Below are positions 21,018-31,357 of a stretch of 64,000 nucleotides of DNA, in pieces. Every line of letters begins with the position of its first letter. Within the stretch, counting starts at the first letter, position 1. A program made the translations under genes and the position numbers. The notes under the pieces are model-generated. The model saw only the letters and a program-made list of their open reading frames with translations, did no database searches and was not told the origin of the DNA. Source of the DNA: Mesostigma viride (Eukaryota; Streptophyta; Mesostigmatophyceae; Mesostigmatales; Mesostigmataceae); the NCBI GenBank assembly GCA_009746045.1, contig RPFO01000542.1, positions 610,978 to 674,977 of the forward strand. Direction: 5' to 3'.

Positions 21018-22877
21018 TTACTGGAATCCCTGCTGCGCGCGATGCCGCCGCAACGCGTTGTAGCCGTGCTCAGTCATGATCTCCGGGATCTTGCCAAGGG
21101 GAGCCGCGACCACGTCGGCGTTGAACGCCACCTGGTAGTCATTGCGCGTCTGCTGACGCAGCGTGGACTTCTCAATCCACACATCCGGCGGCCAGTACGA
21201 CAGGAAGGCCGCCATGTAGGGGAGCCGGGTGAACCTGATGAACCCCTGCTCCACATCGACCTCCCCGCACCCAGTTTCCGCGAAGTACCCGGCAGCCATG
21301 AGCAACAGCTCCCTCTGGGCCTTCTCGCTCTCGCAGTAGAACCCCGGAGCTGCCGCAATCTCAGGGAGCTGCTTCCGCATGTAGATAGAGTTAGCTCCCG
21401 GGATAGGCATGAGCTTGGGATACGCAATCCGTCGCAAGTGGTGCTCAGCGCGGTATTGCGGCAGAGGCGGCGGGTGCAGATCGTACGTGGCGGTAGTCCC
21501 TACTATCACCGGCTCGTAGCGGGACTCAGATGGCACCGGCGCCGGCACATGTGCGTGCAGGAGAAAGCTGATCGAGTCGAAGGTGCCTTCTCGCTGAATA
21601 AGCATGCTGGAGCCCCCACGGAAGCGCAGGCTCGCGGGGTAGTAAAACCCGGATGCCAGCGGGGGAAGGCTCGGGCGTGGGTATCCCACGTCAATGTCGA
21701 CCACGAAGCCAGCCACCGGATGCAAGGGGACAATGACCCGATTACGGGCATACGTGCCCCGTACCCATTCCTGGGCCGGTATCACGTCCCGTCGCGGAGC
21801 GATCTCCTGTACCGGCGTCTCTGCGGAGCGGCCCAGGACAGGTTGAGGCTGCGCTGGTGCAGGCTGGGGAGCAAGGGCCGGTTGAGGCTGCTCTGATGCG
21901 GGCGCGGGGATAAGGGCCGCGCCCTGCTGACGCAGCGGTCGGTCGTTGGCACCTCGAACGGGTGACCGTTCGCGTTCCCGAGCTCGGCCGGGTTGTCCGG
22001 GCCCAGCGGCCGCCCCTGTCAAGTCCGAAGCTGAACCGGTGTGCTCGACACGGTCCAGGGAACCGTGATTGTCCCTGGGGTGGAACGGCGCCTGTCGCGT
22101 CTCGCGCCGGCGTGACTCCCGCAGCTCTTCTTGCTGACGAGATTCCCGTGACGTGTGCCGGCGTCTCTCCCGCGCCCCGTGAGCGTGGTACAAGTCCTGT
22201 GCCGAGTCCCGACGTGCTTCCCACCAATCGCCACGCTCGTCGCGCCGTCGGATAGACTCGCGTGGCGTTTCATGACGTGCCGATTGTCCGCCACGCTCGT
22301 GGCGCGGGGCAGGGCGGCTCTCACCGTGTCTCTCCCCGGACCGGTCCCGCGGGGCCACCACCACACTTGGTCGACCCCGAGGGCGCCCCTTAGTAGGGAA
22401 CCTCCTGGTGCGAGCCATCACCGCCTCACGGTTGTACACAATGAGGCGGCGGGGCGGCCGTGTACCGACCTGCGCTGCCCAAGGGACACCATCCTCCTCA
22501 GGATCGTCACGGCGGACCCGTGGCAGGTCGTCATCCGACCCGTCGTCAGCCAGCTGCCTGTCACCCTCGCCTTCGGGGTCATCTCCCTCCGCCTCATCCA
22601 TCTTCCAGATCCTCCGGCACGCCTCCCGCAGGGACCACTCCCAGCACCCCGTGCAGAGCGCGCCTCGTAGGGTAACTCTCCTAAACGCGTCCGGCAATCG
22701 GCTGCGAACGTGTTCAGGGATCAGTAGCAGCGCCAGGCGGGGGTACGCTATTAGAGCCTCCAGAACGTCCTGGCAGTCGCCGCAAGCACAGAGTGGCGGA
22801 TGCTGCTCCCACGCCACGGCCACCACCTGGCCCTCGACCGAGGTTGTCCTCCACTCCACCTCGATCAGGAATCCCAC
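21018..22877 (-). CDS. 619-residue accessory ORF at the 3' end of gypsy 1, unknown
   Basis: A long intact frame in the position where env-class genes sit in retrovirus-like elements. It has no signal peptide, no transmembrane helix and no glycoprotein features. Residues 1-95 hold paired cysteines (C30, C32, C35; C75, C78, C87) that could form a zinc-binding module. About 165-290 is extremely Arg/Glu/Ser-rich (SRESRQQEELRESRRRE). About 325-350 is Pro/Gln/Ala-rich. About 375-619 looks globular (AGFVVDIDVGYPRPSLPPL, SIYMRKQLPEIAAAPGFYC, RLPYMAAFLSYWPPDVWIE). The layout suggests a nuclear or RNA-associated protein rather than an envelope. I do not recognise a family. Confidence 0.6.
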   Translation of the reverse strand: MGFLIEVEWRTTSVEGQVVAVAWEQHPPLCACGDCQDVLEALIAYPRLALLLIPEHVRSRLPDAFRRVTLRGALCTGCWEWSLREACRRIWKMDEAEGDDPEGEGDRQLADDGSDDDLPRVRRDDPEEDGVPWAAQVGTRPPRRLIVYNREAVMARTRRFPTKGRPRGRPSVVVAPRDRSGERHGESRPAPRHERGGQSARHETPRESIRRRDERGDWWEARRDSAQDLYHAHGARERRRHTSRESRQQEELRESRRRETRQAPFHPRDNHGSLDRVEHTGSASDLTGAAAGPGQPGRARERERSPVRGANDRPLRQQGAALIPAPASEQPQPALAPQPAPAQPQPVLGRSAETPVQEIAPRRDVIPAQEWVRGTYARNRVIVPLHPVAGFVVDIDVGYPRPSLPPLASGFYYPASLRFRGGSSMLIQREGTFDSISFLLHAHVPAPVPSESRYEPVIVGTTATYDLHPPPLPQYRAEHHLRRIAYPKLMPIPGANSIYMRKQLPEIAAAPGFYCESEKAQRELLLMAAGYFAETGCGEVDVEQGFIRFTRLPYMAAFLSYWPPDVWIEKSTLRQQTRNDYQVAFNADVVAAPLGKIPEIMTEHGYNALRRHRAQQGFQ

Positions 22878-23016
22878 CTGTCTGCTGATACACAGCTTGA
22901 GCTCGGATACCGGATCTGACTTGGAACCAGGGACGCGAGTTAGATGAGATGCTTAGGCTGACACACGGATTTCCGGCCTGCGCGCCGCGTATTGCCTACC
23001 GCGGCTGAGCGGGACA

Positions 23017-23052
23017 CCTCAGTACTGTACGGCAGGGTGTACGGTACTGAGG
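23017..23052. other. Strong inverted repeat between gypsy 1 accessory ORFs
   Basis: A 14-bp arm CCTCAGTACTGTAC and its near-perfect partner GTACGGTACTGAGG (one G-T type mismatch) enclose an 8-base loop. It lies in the ~425-bp gap (22,878-23,302) between the 619- and 177-residue ORFs; the rest of the gap shows nothing recognisable. A regulatory RNA hairpin is possible. Confidence 0.7.
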
Positions 23053-23302
23053 CGTCATGTGGACCGATGTGCGGTTAGTGCCAGACTGTGCCTAGACTCT
23101 AGCTCGACCCGCCAGATCCGGGTTATCCGGGTCTGACGGGCCGAGTGTAGTTGATGCTAGTGACGTGGTCGCATGGCATTGCAGTGTACAGTTGTCCACT
23201 GGTAGGTGCTGCAGGTAGCACTGCCATAGGCATATAGGCGTAGCACTGGGGAGTGCCGCAGCACCCGAGTTTGCCCAGACGTTCCATTCTGAGCCCTCAA
23301 GC

Positions 23303-23836
23303 TTACACTACTCTCATTGTATTATTGCTAATACAACCATCGTTCCCTTTCAGCTTTCGGCAGTTGTCCATCGTCGTTAGACTCGTTCCAACTACGCAGT
23401 CAGGACAATAGGGTTTAGAAACAAAGTCGGATTCCGCCCGCCCATGTCTCTTGCGGCGACGCCATAGAACCTCGTCAGAGTCATAGCCGGAGACATGCCA
23501 CTTCGGATAGTAGCATTCCTGATTCTCCCGGGACGAGGTCTCCCGTTGCCGAATCTCCTCTTGCAGCCGAGCCTGTGCCTTCAGCTCCTGGGAGCCGCTG
23601 GCACCAGGCGTCGAGTGTCGCGGCTGGCTGATAGAAGGCACTGCAGCCGCCTGAGCCCGCCCTAGCTGCCCATCGTCATCCGTCCCTATATCCACCATGT
23701 CTGCGAACAACGAAGAGTCCTCGTCTCCCGACGGCTCCATCTGCAACCGCCAGGTGAGGGGCACCCAGTCAGGAACAGTATCGGGACCATATCGTCTTGT
23801 AAGAAAGCCTGTACGGCTGTCTACATACCCACCCAC
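23303..23836 (-). CDS. 177-residue ORF between pol and the 619-residue ORF of gypsy 1, unknown
   Basis: An open frame starting MGGYVDSRTGFLTRRYG about 160 bp after pol. It has an acidic segment (SGDEDSSLFADMVDIGTDDD), a Gln/Glu/Arg-rich helix (ELKAQARLQEEIRQRETS), and a C-terminal part with an aromatic/Cys cluster (ENQECYYPKWHVSGYDSDEV...KPYCPDCVVG) that could bind a metal. No signal peptide or membrane segment. Not recognised. It could be a separate protein or an exon joined to a neighbouring ORF. Confidence 0.45.
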   Translation of the reverse strand: MGGYVDSRTGFLTRRYGPDTVPDWVPLTWRLQMEPSGDEDSSLFADMVDIGTDDDGQLGRAQAAAVPSISQPRHSTPGASGSQELKAQARLQEEIRQRETSSRENQECYYPKWHVSGYDSDEVLWRRRKRHGRAESDFVSKPYCPDCVVGTSLTTMDNCRKLKGNDGCISNNTMRVV

Positions 23837-23994
23837 CTACCCTGTCAATATGGACATACCTGTACATACCTCGTGCAGGACCCAGCTGGTCCCCTACATA
23901 CGTGTCCTGCAGCCCGTGGCGGCTGCCTAGGTACCTTACCTGGATCGACCTGTACGGCCCTGCATGATGAACACCTTTCTTACTATCTACTGCC

Positions 23995-26900
23995 CTAGTG
24001 TAGGGCACACCTCTTCTTGTATTCCCGTAGCAGGCGCTCACATCCGCCTAGCTCGTTCTCCGTACGCCATGAGTCCTCATAGTCGTGCTGGGTAAAACGC
24101 CATCGTACTCGGTACTGTCGCTGTCTGCTTCTCCCGCGCTGGATGTCCCGGTGGTCCACAATCTCGGCCACCTCGTCTTCCTGTTCACCGGTCTCGGGGT
24201 TGTATTCGACGGGGGCCGGCGGATTGAGGCGACCTTGGATGGAGTTCTGGTGATACAACTTGAGTTGATCGCGGTGGAAGTTGGGGGAAGTGTTCCAGGA
24301 GCTTGGGATGTCGACCTTGAACATCACATCGCCCAGCTTCTCCAAGACCTTGTGAGGCCCCAGGAACATAGGACGGAGCTTGGTCTTGAGCTCACCTCCT
24401 ACCTTCTCGGAGAAACGTCCTAGTCGGGGGCCTTCCACCAGAACCCAGTCGCCTGCCTCAATCGACGGGGTGCGCGCGTCCAGGCGACTAGCGGTCCTCG
24501 CCATATAGCGCTCGGCTGCGGCTCGGTAGCCCCTGACCGCGCTGTCATGGGCCTGACGCATCTGAACCAACAGCTTCTCCACCCCTTCCAGGGTGTCCCG
24601 CCGGACCGTTTTCTCTGCCAAAGCGGGGCTCGTGAGAAGGTCGGTCGGCGTAAGCGGGTGCCTGCCAGTGTTGAGGAAGAACGGCGTGAAGCCATGGGCC
24701 GCCTGGGGGGCGTTGTTCAAGGAGAATTCCACCAAGCCCAGAAACTCCTCCCAATTGCCTCCCACCGCGTCAGTGTAGTGTCGCATGGTCTCTTGCACTG
24801 TGCGGTTCAGTCGCTCCACCAGGTGAGAGGACGAGCTGTGGTACGCTGTCCCCAATGACACCTTGGTGCCCAGTCGTTCAAAGAACTCCTGCCAGAAGCG
24901 AGCCGTGAACAACTTGTCACGGTCCGATATGAATTGCCGGCTGAGTCCGTGGTACCGAAACACGTGGTGGAGATACAACTTAGCGCAAGCCTCAGCCGTG
25001 AGCTCGGCCGGGCATGGGGCCAAGTGACACATGCGCGTCAGGCGGTCCAAGAAAACCAAGATCATGCTGTTGCCGTGCTTGGTCTTCCGGAAGGGGCCAA
25101 TAAAATCCATCATCAATGAGTCCCAAGGCGCCATGGGGTCAGGCAGCGTCTTGGGGATCGCTTGTGACCCCGTGTTGCGGGACTTCATGATCTGGCATGA
25201 TGGACACTCGCGCACGTACGTCTCGATGTACTCCCGCATACCTGGCCAGTAGAAGTTCTTTCGGCCCGCGGCAGCAGGCGATGGATTCCTTGGTGGCCAC
25301 CGGTGAGGGAGTCGTGGAGCTCATGGAGCAGAGCCGCTCTACATATCTCCGGGACGTACAGGCGCCAGCAGTCAGGTCTCACCATGACATAGAGTCGTCC
25401 GTCCTGGAACTTGCACGGGAGCTTGCCCATCTGCTGAGGGTGCGACCTGATCGCCTCCAGGGCTGCTGCTTCCGTGACGGTGAATCGGCTGATCAGCGTC
25501 TCCAGAACGGAGGTGACGGTGTACGCATCCGCCTCCTCTTCAGTCTCGAGGGTTTGGTATACGTACTCCGAGAAAATGGTGGGGGACCCAATGGGCTGCA
25601 AGTGAAAAATTCCCTGAGCCGGGACCACGTGGCTGAGTGGCAAGCGCGAATGGGACCCCTCCCCTTCCCCGGGGGCGCGCACGTCCTCGTGCGAACCCCA
25701 GTCGGGGGATAGGTCGTCCATGGTGGTACGACCCGTGTGAAACAAATAACGAGCCTGCGGCGACCGCGGAAGGTCACCATAGGACGTGCCGGGCGCCTGA
25801 GCTGGGACGCAAGTGGTATGTAGTACTCCCAGATCTTCATAGAACCAGTAGTCCTCCCGCCGGGAAAGGGCGTCTGGGACCACGTTCTCTGCACCCTTGA
25901 CGTACTGAATCTTAAAGGGGGCGAACTGGGACAAGTACTCCAGCCAGCGTGCTTGACGGGGCACCAGGTTGGGTTGGGCGAGCAGATGCGTGAGGGGCCG
26001 ATGATCCGTGTGGATGATCAGCCGGTGGGGATCAAGATCCCCCTGCTCGCTGATGGCAACGTCAAACTGGGCCCCGAGAAGATGATGGCGCCAGGTATGG
26101 CAGCAGTAGACCACGGCAAGAAGCTCCTGCTGGTGTACCGGATAGTTGCGCTCGGCAGGGATCATAGTCCGGGAGATGTACTCGACCGGCTGCAACCCCT
26201 GACCCTGGTCCTGCAATAGGACACCGCCGATTGCAACCTTGCTCGCGTCCGTTGCGACCACAAAGGGCTTGGACGGGTCCGAGATAACGAGCACGGGGGC
26301 CGTGGTCAGGCTGCGCTTGAGGGCCTCAAAGGCCTGTTGGCACGGTTCCGACCAAACGAAAGGAACACCCTTCTTGAGGAGGGCGTTAATGGGGGCAGCG
26401 ATCGTCGCGAAACGGGGGATGAAACGTCGGTAATACGACGCGACACCCAAAAAGCTGCGCACGCCCTTGACGTTGGTCGGGGTCGGCCACTGCTGGATGG
26501 AGGCGATCTTGGAGGGGTCCGTCGCGACGCCGGCAGCGGACAGGGTATGACCGAGGAACGGTACGCTGCGACCAGCGCGGACCTTGGCCTTGCGGACCGA
26601 AAGATTCTCCTCCTCCATGATGCGCAATACCGTGGCGACGTCCTCGAGGTGATCCTCAAAGGTCTTGGAGTACACCAAGATGTCATCCAGGTATGCGAGC
26701 GCACAAGTGCGCTTGTAGGACCACGGGGGCTTCGCGCCCCGGTTGGGGTCCTCGAGGTCACGGGAAACCTGCGGGAGATGCGCGGTTCCCATGACTGGGC
26801 GGAGGATGTCATTCATGAGCATCTGAAAGCTCGCAGGGGAATTGCACAACCCCATGGCGGCCACACGGAACTGATAGTGGCCGAACGGCGTGTTGAACGC

Positions 26901-28187
26901 CGTTTTATGACAGTCCTCCGGCGCAATCCTTAACTGCCAGAACCCGTCTGCGCAATCAAGGACGGTGAAACATGTGGCGCCCTGCACGCGGTTGAAGATA
27001 TCGTCGATGCGGGGGAGAGGGTACTTGGACTTTACCGTAATAGCGTTCAGCTTACGATAGTCCGTGACGAGCCGCCACTTGCCCCCAGGCTTGGGGACCA
27101 ACAGCACGCCTGCTGAGAAGGGGCTGTTGCTGGGCTCGATGAGACCCCGCTCCAGAAGCGCCATCAAGATCTTCTTGAGCTCCACCAGCTCCACCGGACC
27201 CATGCGGTACATAGGGGACGTCGTAGGGCCATAGCCCTCCTGCAATTGGATGCGGTGGAGCACCGAGCGCGGCGGGGGAAACTCTTGCTTACTCTCATCA
27301 AAGAGCTTCGCGCGTGCTGCCAACACCGCATTGTAGCGCTCAGTCTCCTCGGGGGTGAAGCCCACACCGATCTCATTGAGCATGAGCTCCACGGCAGCGA
27401 GGTCGAGGCGATACATGTAGTATTCCTTGCCCTGACGCAACTTGCCCTCCAACGACTTGATGCTCATGAGGATCTGTGAGGCTTGGCGGGGTTGGGTAAA
27501 TTCCCGCTCGTGCGTGACGTTGTGCACAGTGGGACCCTGCGCCTGATATTCGCCAACCGGACTCCAAAAGGAGCCGTCGGGGAACCACACCACGCGACGC
27601 TTAATGCTGATGTCAACATCCTGAGCGTCCATCCAGTCAATGCCAATAATGATATCGGCTGCGCCCAGCGGCGCGACAGTGGCGGTAAGCTCCACAGGGA
27701 TGCCCTGAATCACCGCCTTGATGTCGACTAGACCTGGCGAGGGGTTCTTGCGACCATCTGAGTAAGTCACATTTACCACTGTCGCGTGTGGCCGTATAGT
27801 GTAGCCAGCGCGACGCGCCAGTGCCTCATTGATGAATGATGTGGAAGCGCCCGTGTCGACCATGAACTGCACGTCCATGACAGTCTTGCCCTTGAGGAAG
27901 GGGTCCAGTGCTGTTGATGGCACTGCCAGACCCCCTCGAAAGAGGAGCAAGCTGCGGGCCGCACTCCTCGGGGCTGCATGCGTCGGCGGGGCGTCCGCGT
28001 TGCTGCCCGAAGCCGGAATTGTAGCCGTGGCTGGAGCCTCACCAACTGGCTCCATACTCGCGCCGGTATCCGCAACTAACGGTGCCTGTACGGCGGAGCT
28101 ACTGCTATCTACACTATTTACTCCTACTACGCTATCTACCCTATCTACCTGAGCTACCGCTACTTCTACCCCCAAGGGGAGGGACAC
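23995..28187 (-). CDS. Gypsy 1 pol: protease, RT, RNase H, integrase, chromodomain
   Basis: Parts in order on the minus strand: retropepsin (FMVDTGASTSF near 27,860; IIIGIDWMDA near 27,640); reverse transcriptase (VTDYRKLNAITVKSKYPLPR near 27,050; YLDDILVYSK near 26,690); RNase H (VVATDASKVAIGGVLLQ; TDHRPLTHLL near 26,000); integrase zinc region (LHELHDSLTGGHQGIHRL near 25,310) and core (MMDFIGPFRKTKHGN near 25,100; SDRDKLFTARFW near 24,920; SSSSHLVERLNRTVQE near 24,820); and a C-terminal chromodomain-like segment (VAEIVDHRDIQ... YRVRWRFTQHDYEDSW, about 24,010-24,180). It looks nearly whole, with about one break. Confidence 0.9.
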
Positions 28188-30238
28188 TACGCGCGAGGAA
28201 CGGATGGCCGGGAGGCCGCCTCGTTCGACCGCCCGGTCCGCTCTTCCCCCTCCTCCACCGGTTCCTCCTCATCGTCGTCGCCATACGCATAGCCTGCGAT
28301 GGCCTGGGCATCCAGCCGCCCACTGTCCGAGTCGTGATCGGCCGCGCCTCGTTGCTGCGCTAGCACCTTGTTCACCTCGCGGGTCACCCGTTGGAAGGAT
28401 GGACCTGAGGCCCGAGGCGTTTGATACTGCGCGGGCTGGCGGCGGGCATCCTGCAGCTTGGCTGCACGTGCTCCCGCATTACGGGGCCGATCGCCTCGCT
28501 GCGCAGGGTCCGGACGTTTGCCGAAGGCGGGGCCAGAGAACTGGGGTACATGCGTCTCCTCATCCTTGCGGGCGCGCAGGCGAGGGCACTCGCGCTTGAG
28601 GTGGCCAACCTCGCCGCACGCAAAGCAGCGGGAAGTGGCCGGATCGATCGCATTGACCTGGAAATCAGGGTCATAATCGCTCTCCGCTGGCAGCTCGTAG
28701 TCATACGCGTCCTCCTGTGCGACCTCAGGGTCCGCGGTGGTGAAGTGGACGCGCCGGGGTGCCGCGAGCGGGAAGCGCCGTGTAGATGCTGCACGGCGGC
28801 GGGCGATCACATCCGAGACTTGTAGCAGGTACTGCTGAATTTTTATCACATCCCACTCCTCCCATGGGACCTCGGCATAGTGCTTGAGCACCTCATCCAA
28901 GAGGTCCGGGTGCAGCGCCTCGATGAACCGTGCCTTGTACTCGGTCCAGGTCATGTCGTCAAGCCGGGCAGTGTACGCCTCAAACTCGGTGAGGAATTCG
29001 CGAAAAGGCGTGCTGCCCTGACGGAACTTGCCAAAGGCCAGGCGCTCATGGAGCTTGTAGTCCGGTGGCACCAACTTGCGCCGGATGCGGGCCATCAGCT
29101 CCTCGACCGTGCGCGGGTAGGTGCGTGACGCGACGCTCTCACAGTGGAGGATGCCGACAACGGACGGATCCATGCACATCGCTACTAGATAGGGAATTAG
29201 CACATCAGTGGCCAACTCCCAATCGTGATGCTCGCACCATGCCCAATAGACCGCCAACACCATGCGTTCCCACTCATCGATCTCGCGCGGGGTCATGTCC
29301 GCGCGCAACTTGGGCACGGTTTTGAAATCGGGCATGGGCGGAGCCTTGACCGTGGCCGCCCGCGGGCCTCCTTTAGCGCAAAAGGGCGGACGGTTAAAGG
29401 ACGCCGGCAGCGATGGGGGCCCAGCAGCCCGCGGCTGGCTGCGCGAGGTCTCAGCGCCTCGCCGCAACCAAACGGATGTCGGGTGTTCGTAACCGGGATC
29501 GTTGAGGTCTAACCGGCTCAGATTCAGGTTGGGGCCATGCGCCATGCTAGGACGCGCGGGGCCCGTCGCTGGGAAGGACTGACCCAGGCGCGTCTCAGGG
29601 CGCTCCTCGGCATCCTCATCGTAGCGGGGGGGAAGTTCGACCTCCCCCTCTTCCGTCGACCACGGTGAGGTGCCCATGGATTGTGGCTCGCTGCTGAACG
29701 ATACACGACGCGCGGGTTCCGGCCGGGATGGGCTACCGCGACCGCGTCCGCGTCCGTTTACTGACCATGGGTGCTCTAATCGTTGGGCCCGTTGCGCATG
29801 GTAAAAGGCCGCGTTCTGGCTAAGCTGACCATTCGGCTGCGGTTGCCACTGTGGCCGCGGCGGCGGTTGCAACTGTGGCGGTTGCTCATGCTGCGGCTGC
29901 AATTGCTGCGGGGGCTGTGCCGGTGGGATGGATGCACTCATTGGATCTGACCTGGGAGACTCCCGCCTCGGGCCGGTCTCCACCCGTTCCGACCTACTGA
30001 AAAATTCTCCCTGCATATGCTGCTGCTGCTCGCTATCTATGAACATTCCGGCCTGTGGTCTGTACGACTCACGGGCGGGACTAGCCAGCACACCTGGGTG
30101 ACCTGCAGAGCTGCCCTGCTGGGAGGCTGGGCTCCGCTGTGATATCTCCTCATGTGCCTGTACGGCCGGACTATCTATACCCGTCTCCCTAACCTCTGAC
30201 CCTTTAGGTTTACCTTTACCCCTTGTTTTAGGCGCCAT
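28187..30238 (-). CDS. Gypsy 1 gag (capsid and nucleocapsid)
   Basis: The open frame extends to 30,283 but the best start is ATG at 30,238 (context ACCATGG, encoding MAPKTRGKGKPKG), giving about 683 residues. A long low-complexity N-terminus (Pro/Gln/Arg-rich) precedes a retrotransposon gag domain (VLIPYLVAMCMDPS..., FGKFRQGSTPFREFLTEFE, KARFIEALHPDLLDEV) and a CCHC knuckle CFACGEVGHLKREC near 28,590-28,630. The end overlaps the start of pol in a different frame, as in many gypsy elements that read through. Confidence 0.88.
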   Translation of the reverse strand: MAPKTRGKGKPKGSEVRETGIDSPAVQAHEEISQRSPASQQGSSAGHPGVLASPARESYRPQAGMFIDSEQQQHMQGEFFSRSERVETGPRRESPRSDPMSASIPPAQPPQQLQPQHEQPPQLQPPPRPQWQPQPNGQLSQNAAFYHAQRAQRLEHPWSVNGRGRGRGSPSRPEPARRVSFSSEPQSMGTSPWSTEEGEVELPPRYDEDAEERPETRLGQSFPATGPARPSMAHGPNLNLSRLDLNDPGYEHPTSVWLRRGAETSRSQPRAAGPPSLPASFNRPPFCAKGGPRAATVKAPPMPDFKTVPKLRADMTPREIDEWERMVLAVYWAWCEHHDWELATDVLIPYLVAMCMDPSVVGILHCESVASRTYPRTVEELMARIRRKLVPPDYKLHERLAFGKFRQGSTPFREFLTEFEAYTARLDDMTWTEYKARFIEALHPDLLDEVLKHYAEVPWEEWDVIKIQQYLLQVSDVIARRRAASTRRFPLAAPRRVHFTTADPEVAQEDAYDYELPAESDYDPDFQVNAIDPATSRCFACGEVGHLKRECPRLRARKDEETHVPQFSGPAFGKRPDPAQRGDRPRNAGARAAKLQDARRQPAQYQTPRASGPSFQRVTREVNKVLAQQRGAADHDSDSGRLDAQAIAGYAYGDDDEEEPVEEGEERTGRSNEAASRPSVPRA

Positions 30239-30365
30239 GGTTACCGTACCACAACCACAAGAAGAGAAGGAAGCAAAAAACAAAGGTCAAGACAACATCT
30301 ACTGTCTATTATTATATATAATACTATAATATTATAGATGAGCCCCTCTAATCACTATGGCCCCG

Positions 30366-30791
30366 TCACTGGGTGCTGGGCGGCTGGCTAGCGTGTGTGC
30401 TAATCGTCAGCTGGTTAAAGGTGACGGTAACCTGCTGCGTAGCTGTAGTGTCCTCTACCCTAGCCAGTGCACTGGTATGTGCGTACCTACGCCCCCTAGA
30501 TGCAGGACGTGCCCTGGGCCTAATCTCTAGCGGTGGGGCTTCTACATGTAATCCTACGGGACGTGTCATGTGTGCCTGGATAAACAGATCTGCTTCCCAT
30601 GCTGTCCCGAACCCCTTAAAAATAGCCCTATGTCTATCTACTATGTTGTTCCTGCAGTCTACCCAGCTATAAAAAATCCCTACCTTGCCTGTGCCCCCAT
30701 CATGTGCCAATGCGTAATATAATTGCCTAGACCCATCACTGTCCCATCCCCTAAGTGCCCCAGTATGCCTAATATTATTATTATTAGACAT
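30366..30791 (-). CDS. Leader ORF with RNase H1 / caulimovirus P6-like hybrid-binding domain
   Basis: A 141-residue open frame between the 5' LTR and gag. Residues about 24-74 fit the hybrid-binding domain shared by the N-terminus of eukaryotic RNase H1 and caulimovirus inclusion protein P6: YYAL at 25-28, GIFYSWVDC at 38-46, FKGFG at 58-62, then EADLF. This ~45-residue fold binds RNA/DNA hybrid and double-stranded RNA. No RNase H catalytic domain follows; the rest is Pro/Arg-rich (EIRPRARPASRGRR) with a Thr/Ser-rich tail. The stop lies about 130 bp before the gag ATG. In RNase H1 the domain positions the enzyme on hybrid; in P6 it is part of a translation transactivator. Which role applies here is unknown. 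Confidence 0.65.
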   Translation of the reverse strand: MSNNNNIRHTGALRGWDSDGSRQLYYALAHDGGTGKVGIFYSWVDCRNNIVDRHRAIFKGFGTAWEADLFIQAHMTRPVGLHVEAPPLEIRPRARPASRGRRYAHTSALARVEDTTATQQVTVTFNQLTISTHASQPPSTQ

Positions 30792-31339
30792 GCCACGTCT
30801 ATTGCATGCAGGCAGGGATAGGCAGAGAAGAAGGAACCTTGAGTACCTCTAGTGAGTGACCATCACCTGCTCACAAGGGTTGCCAACAGGCCCTATAATC
30901 TAAGAACGCAACGACATTACGTAGACAGGAAAACCTGTCAGCACAAGGGAGTAACCTACGTGACAACCCGCCCGTGTACCGGGCCCCAGCACGTAAGCCA
31001 CTCCCGCGGAGTCCCTCGCAAGCCAGCCTGTACGGTTATGGCCTGCGTGAACCAACGAGCGAGGCCGGTGTACCCAGAGCCAGCGCTCACAGCACAAACA
31101 TGAAAACGACAAGAAAACAGGGCTGGGCGCACACAACACCGCTCTACGCGTGCAGAGAGAGGAGGGACAGAGCGAGCAATATGGCTGCTGCGCGCCCTAC
31201 AACCACCATGGCTGCGTGCCCACCTATTTGCTGCGGATGCGATATTATCGTTTCTTGCCGTCTTGGTGCAGATCACCGATTCTCGTCAGGCAGATCACGA
31301 GGCCCTGCCCGCTCTGTACGAGCTAGGGTGGCCCTAGAC

Positions 31340-31357
31340 GAATCCTCCGATTACCAG
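31340..31357 (-). promoter_or_regulatory. Primer binding site of gypsy 1 (tRNA 3'-end complement)
   Basis: Directly inside the 5' LTR the minus strand reads CTGGTAATCGGAGGATTCG. Its complement ends ATTACCA and looks like a tRNA acceptor/T-arm 3' end, as expected for minus-strand priming. The tRNA is not identified. Gypsy 2 has a related CTGGACTCGGAGGA at the same place. Confidence 0.65.

Noticed and set aside
20937-21896. 319-codon plus-strand frame
   Set aside because: Antisense shadow of the 619-residue minus-strand ORF; no motif of its own.
21018-22877. Envelope gene in the 3' ORF of gypsy 1
   Set aside because: Position fits, but there is no signal peptide, transmembrane helix or cleavage-type motif, and the protein is highly charged. 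Called an accessory ORF instead.
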